Source: Jaenimonas drosophilae (Eukaryota > Euglenozoa > Kinetoplastea > Trypanosomatida > Trypanosomatidae). Taken from it: DNA of 17,312 nt. Positions within the stretch are counted from its first letter, which is position 1; every line of letters starts with the position of its first letter. Below are positions 15,548-17,312 of the stretch, piece by piece. Where the stretch lies: contig JASAON010001369.1 in assembly GCA_030849065.1 (NCBI GenBank), positions 1 to 17,312 of the forward strand, given 5' to 3'. The notes under the pieces are model-generated. The model saw nothing but the letters and a program-made list of their open reading frames with translations. It did not search any database and was not told the origin of the DNA. The translations under genes were made by a program, and so were the position numbers.

Positions 15548-16267
15548 CTACTTCATGGCCTTGTGAAGGAAGGTGATCATCACCTTCATGGCAGAATCAA
15601 GCTCGTGCTTCTCCTCCTCGGTGGCCTTGTCGTAGTCGAAGCGGCAACCAAAGTAGCCGTGGCTCAGCTTGTCGTAGCGCTTGAAGACGCTGGGCTTCTT
15701 CTTGTGCTTGCTCACGGCCTTCTCCACGTCCTCATCGTCGGGGTCTTCCTTGGCGGGGAGCACACAGACAGGCGTCTTGGCCGCCTTCACGGAGTGCGCC
15801 GTGAAGAAGGCAGGGTGGGCCGTGGCGCAGGCGTCTGTCAGACCATCACGAGCCAGGTCAAAGGCCAGGCGGGCACCCCAGCACAGACCAATGGAGGTTA
15901 CCTTCTTGCAGCCCATCTTGCGCAGCAGTGCGATGCCACGCTCAGCCTTTGGACGGAAGTGTGCGTAGTCAGTGATGAATTGCATGTACTCCTTCCACTC
16001 CTCCGTGGCAAAGAAGGACGGGTCGGCCTTCTCCGCCGGCCATGTGTGCTCGAGGAAGAAGTCGGGCATCACCACCAGGTGGCCCTCCTTCGCCAGGCGG
16101 TCGGCGAAGCGCTTGGAGTTGTCCAGCATGCCGAAGATGTCACCAATCAGAAGAATACCAGTGCGGCTTGCGTTATCACCCACCACGTACACTTGATTGT
16201 CATCGGCGTTGTATGCGCGCTGAACCACTGCCGGATTCTCGTTGCAGACCTGACCTTCAGTCTCCAT
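15548..16267 (-). CDS. Dienelactone hydrolase family protein, copy 2
   Basis: 239 residues, typical of the single-domain dienelactone hydrolase (carboxymethylenebutenolidase-like) alpha/beta hydrolases. The nucleophile elbow is SIGLCWGARLA with Cys129, the family's G-x-C-x-G; Asp175 (PAKEDPD) and His203 (LSHGYFG) complete the Cys-Asp-His triad. The N-terminal strand-loop GILLIGDIFGMLDNSKRFAD (37-56) and VVMPDFF are also family landmarks. No signal peptide or membrane segment is present, so it is probably cytosolic. Bacterial members open dienelactones; the eukaryotic substrate is usually unknown. It is a tandem duplicate of the gene at 16555-17274: same length, aligned without gaps, 162 of 239 positions identical by hand count. 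Differences concentrate in residues 3-24 and 72-98, the latter in a loop near the presumed active-site lid. Confidence 0.96.
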   Translation of the reverse strand: METEGQVCNENPAVVQRAYNADDNQVYVVGDNASRTGILLIGDIFGMLDNSKRFADRLAKEGHLVVMPDFFLEHTWPAEKADPSFFATEEWKEYMQFITDYAHFRPKAERGIALLRKMGCKKVTSIGLCWGARLAFDLARDGLTDACATAHPAFFTAHSVKAAKTPVCVLPAKEDPDDEDVEKAVSKHKKKPSVFKRYDKLSHGYFGCRFDYDKATEEEKHELDSAMKVMITFLHKAMK

Positions 16268-16309
16268 CTTTAGATCTTGAGGGTATGTGATGTGATGGCT
16301 GGATGAATC

Positions 16310-16311
16310 CT
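16310..16311 (-). promoter_or_regulatory. Predicted trans-splice acceptor for dienelactone hydrolase copy 2
   Basis: The sense strand has a T-rich tract at about 16346-16316 ending in GATGTAG, 43 bases before the ATG. Confidence 0.7.
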
Positions 16312-16554
16312 ACATCAGCAAACCAAACAAAGAGAAAAATAAGCCATACGATATAGCACAGCAACCAAACCACCCATGTCGGAGACCGTGTCCAGTAACC
16401 ACAGACTCCTACGTCAACAGGAATTGAGTTGAAGATCCCGCCAAGCACACACCACGCTCCTGCTACAGACGAACAGTATAGTCTCTGGCTGCCACAGCAA
16501 TAACACGTCAGCCAAAAAAAACAAAATATAATTTTGAAGAAAACCCAATCAAAA

Positions 16555-17274
16555 CTACTTCATGACTGCTGTGAGGAAGGTGGTCAGGACCTTGAAGGCA
16601 TCGTCCAGCTGCTCAAACTCCTCCTTGGTGGCGTTGTCGTAGTCGAAGCGGCTGCCAAAGTAGCCGTGAATGAGCTTGTCATACCGCTTGAAGACGCTGG
16701 GCTTCTTGGTGTGCTTGGCCACAGCCTTCTCCACATCTTCGTACGGTGGGTCATCCTTGGCGGGAAGCACGCACACAGGCGTCTTGGCTTCCGTCACAAA
16801 GTCTGCCGTGAAGAAGGCAGGGTGTGCTGTAGCGCAAGCATCTGTCACGCCATCACGCGCAAGGTCAAAGGAAAGGCGGGCACCCCAGCACAGGCCAATG
16901 GAGACTACCTTCTGGCAGCCCAGCTTGCGCAGCATCTCCACCCCGCGTTCCGCCGTGGGACGGAAGTGTGCGTAGTCCAGAATCTTGGGCACAAAGGCGG
17001 CCCACTCCGGACCCTGTAGAAGAGCGGGGTCCGTCTTGTCCGCGGGCCAGGAATCCTTGCCGAAGAAGTCGGGCATCACCACCAGGTAGCCCTCCTTCCC
17101 CAGGCGGTCGGCGAAGCGCTTGGCGACGTCCAACATGCCGAAGATGTCACCAATCAGAAGGATGCCGTTACGGCTGGAGTAGTTGCCAGCAACGTAGACC
17201 TGGCTGTCGTCAGGCTTGTAAGCGCACTTGGCGGGACCCTTGTCGGTGGGGCAGCAGCGGTTGGAAGGCTCCAT
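16555..17274 (-). CDS. Dienelactone hydrolase family protein, copy 1
   Basis: 239 residues, paralogue of the next gene downstream. The catalytic residues are in the same positions: Cys129 in SIGLCWGARLS, Asp175 in PAKDDPP, His203 in LIHGYFGS. The N terminus is Cys-containing (MEPSNRCCPTDKGPAKCAYK) and differs most from copy 2. No targeting signal is obvious, so a soluble cytosolic hydrolase is likely; the substrate is unknown. The gap to copy 2 is 287 bases, with its own pyrimidine tract, so the two are separately trans-spliced members of a tandem array that may continue beyond the right edge. Only 38 bases of upstream sequence are in the window, pyrimidine/CA-rich on the sense strand. Confidence 0.96.
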   Translation of the reverse strand: MEPSNRCCPTDKGPAKCAYKPDDSQVYVAGNYSSRNGILLIGDIFGMLDVAKRFADRLGKEGYLVVMPDFFGKDSWPADKTDPALLQGPEWAAFVPKILDYAHFRPTAERGVEMLRKLGCQKVVSIGLCWGARLSFDLARDGVTDACATAHPAFFTADFVTEAKTPVCVLPAKDDPPYEDVEKAVAKHTKKPSVFKRYDKLIHGYFGSRFDYDNATKEEFEQLDDAFKVLTTFLTAVMK

Positions 17275-17312
17275 GATGTGTGTGGATGGGTGGGTGGTGG
17301 GTGGTGGGAGTG

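Noticed and set aside
1..17312. Bacterial operon, prophage or mobile-element interpretation
   Set aside because: UFD1, ESF1 and BDP1 are eukaryotic proteins, gaps are long and carry no ribosome-binding sites, and no transposase or integrase is present.

Overview
The window looks like part of a kinetoplastid nuclear genome (trypanosomatid or bodonid-type protist). All ten supported protein genes, plus one doubtful small ORF, lie on the minus strand. The genes are intronless and separated by gaps of about 270 to 1020 bases. Nearly every start codon is preceded on the sense strand by a long polypyrimidine tract and then an AG, the layout of a spliced-leader trans-splice acceptor in a polycistronic unit. 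I cannot name the species; a tandem, expanded acid-phosphatase locus would suit a free-living bodonid as well as a trypanosomatid.

In transcription order (right to left) the genes are: two tandem dienelactone-hydrolase paralogues (17274-16555 and 16267-15548); a 1-kb gap with one doubtful small ORF; BDP1, the SANT-domain subunit of RNA polymerase III factor TFIIIB (14527-13634); a GAF-like coiled-coil protein (13154-11463); a small four-helix membrane protein (11155-10715); ESF1, an 18S rRNA processing factor (10448-8274); a large unrecognised membrane-anchored protein (7967-5832); UFD1, the Cdc48/p97 cofactor (5495-4632); a two-domain histidine acid phosphatase (4057-1220); and the 5' end of a second histidine acid phosphatase cut off by the left edge (305-<1).

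For UFD1, the 711-residue protein, the four-helix protein and the GAF protein, I moved the start codon downstream of the longest ORF, because the splice-acceptor signal lies inside the longer ORF. For BDP1 the longer ORF opens only with a TTG codon, so the first ATG is used.

The genes do not form one pathway. They mix housekeeping functions (rRNA maturation, Pol III transcription, protein degradation) with secretory-pathway phosphatases and soluble hydrolases, as expected in kinetoplastid units where gene order does not follow function. The most notable object is the 945-residue acid phosphatase: its first domain keeps the catalytic residues and its second has lost essentially all of them, so it appears to be an enzyme fused to its own pseudoenzyme copy. 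I saw no mobile element, CRISPR array, tRNA or strand switch.
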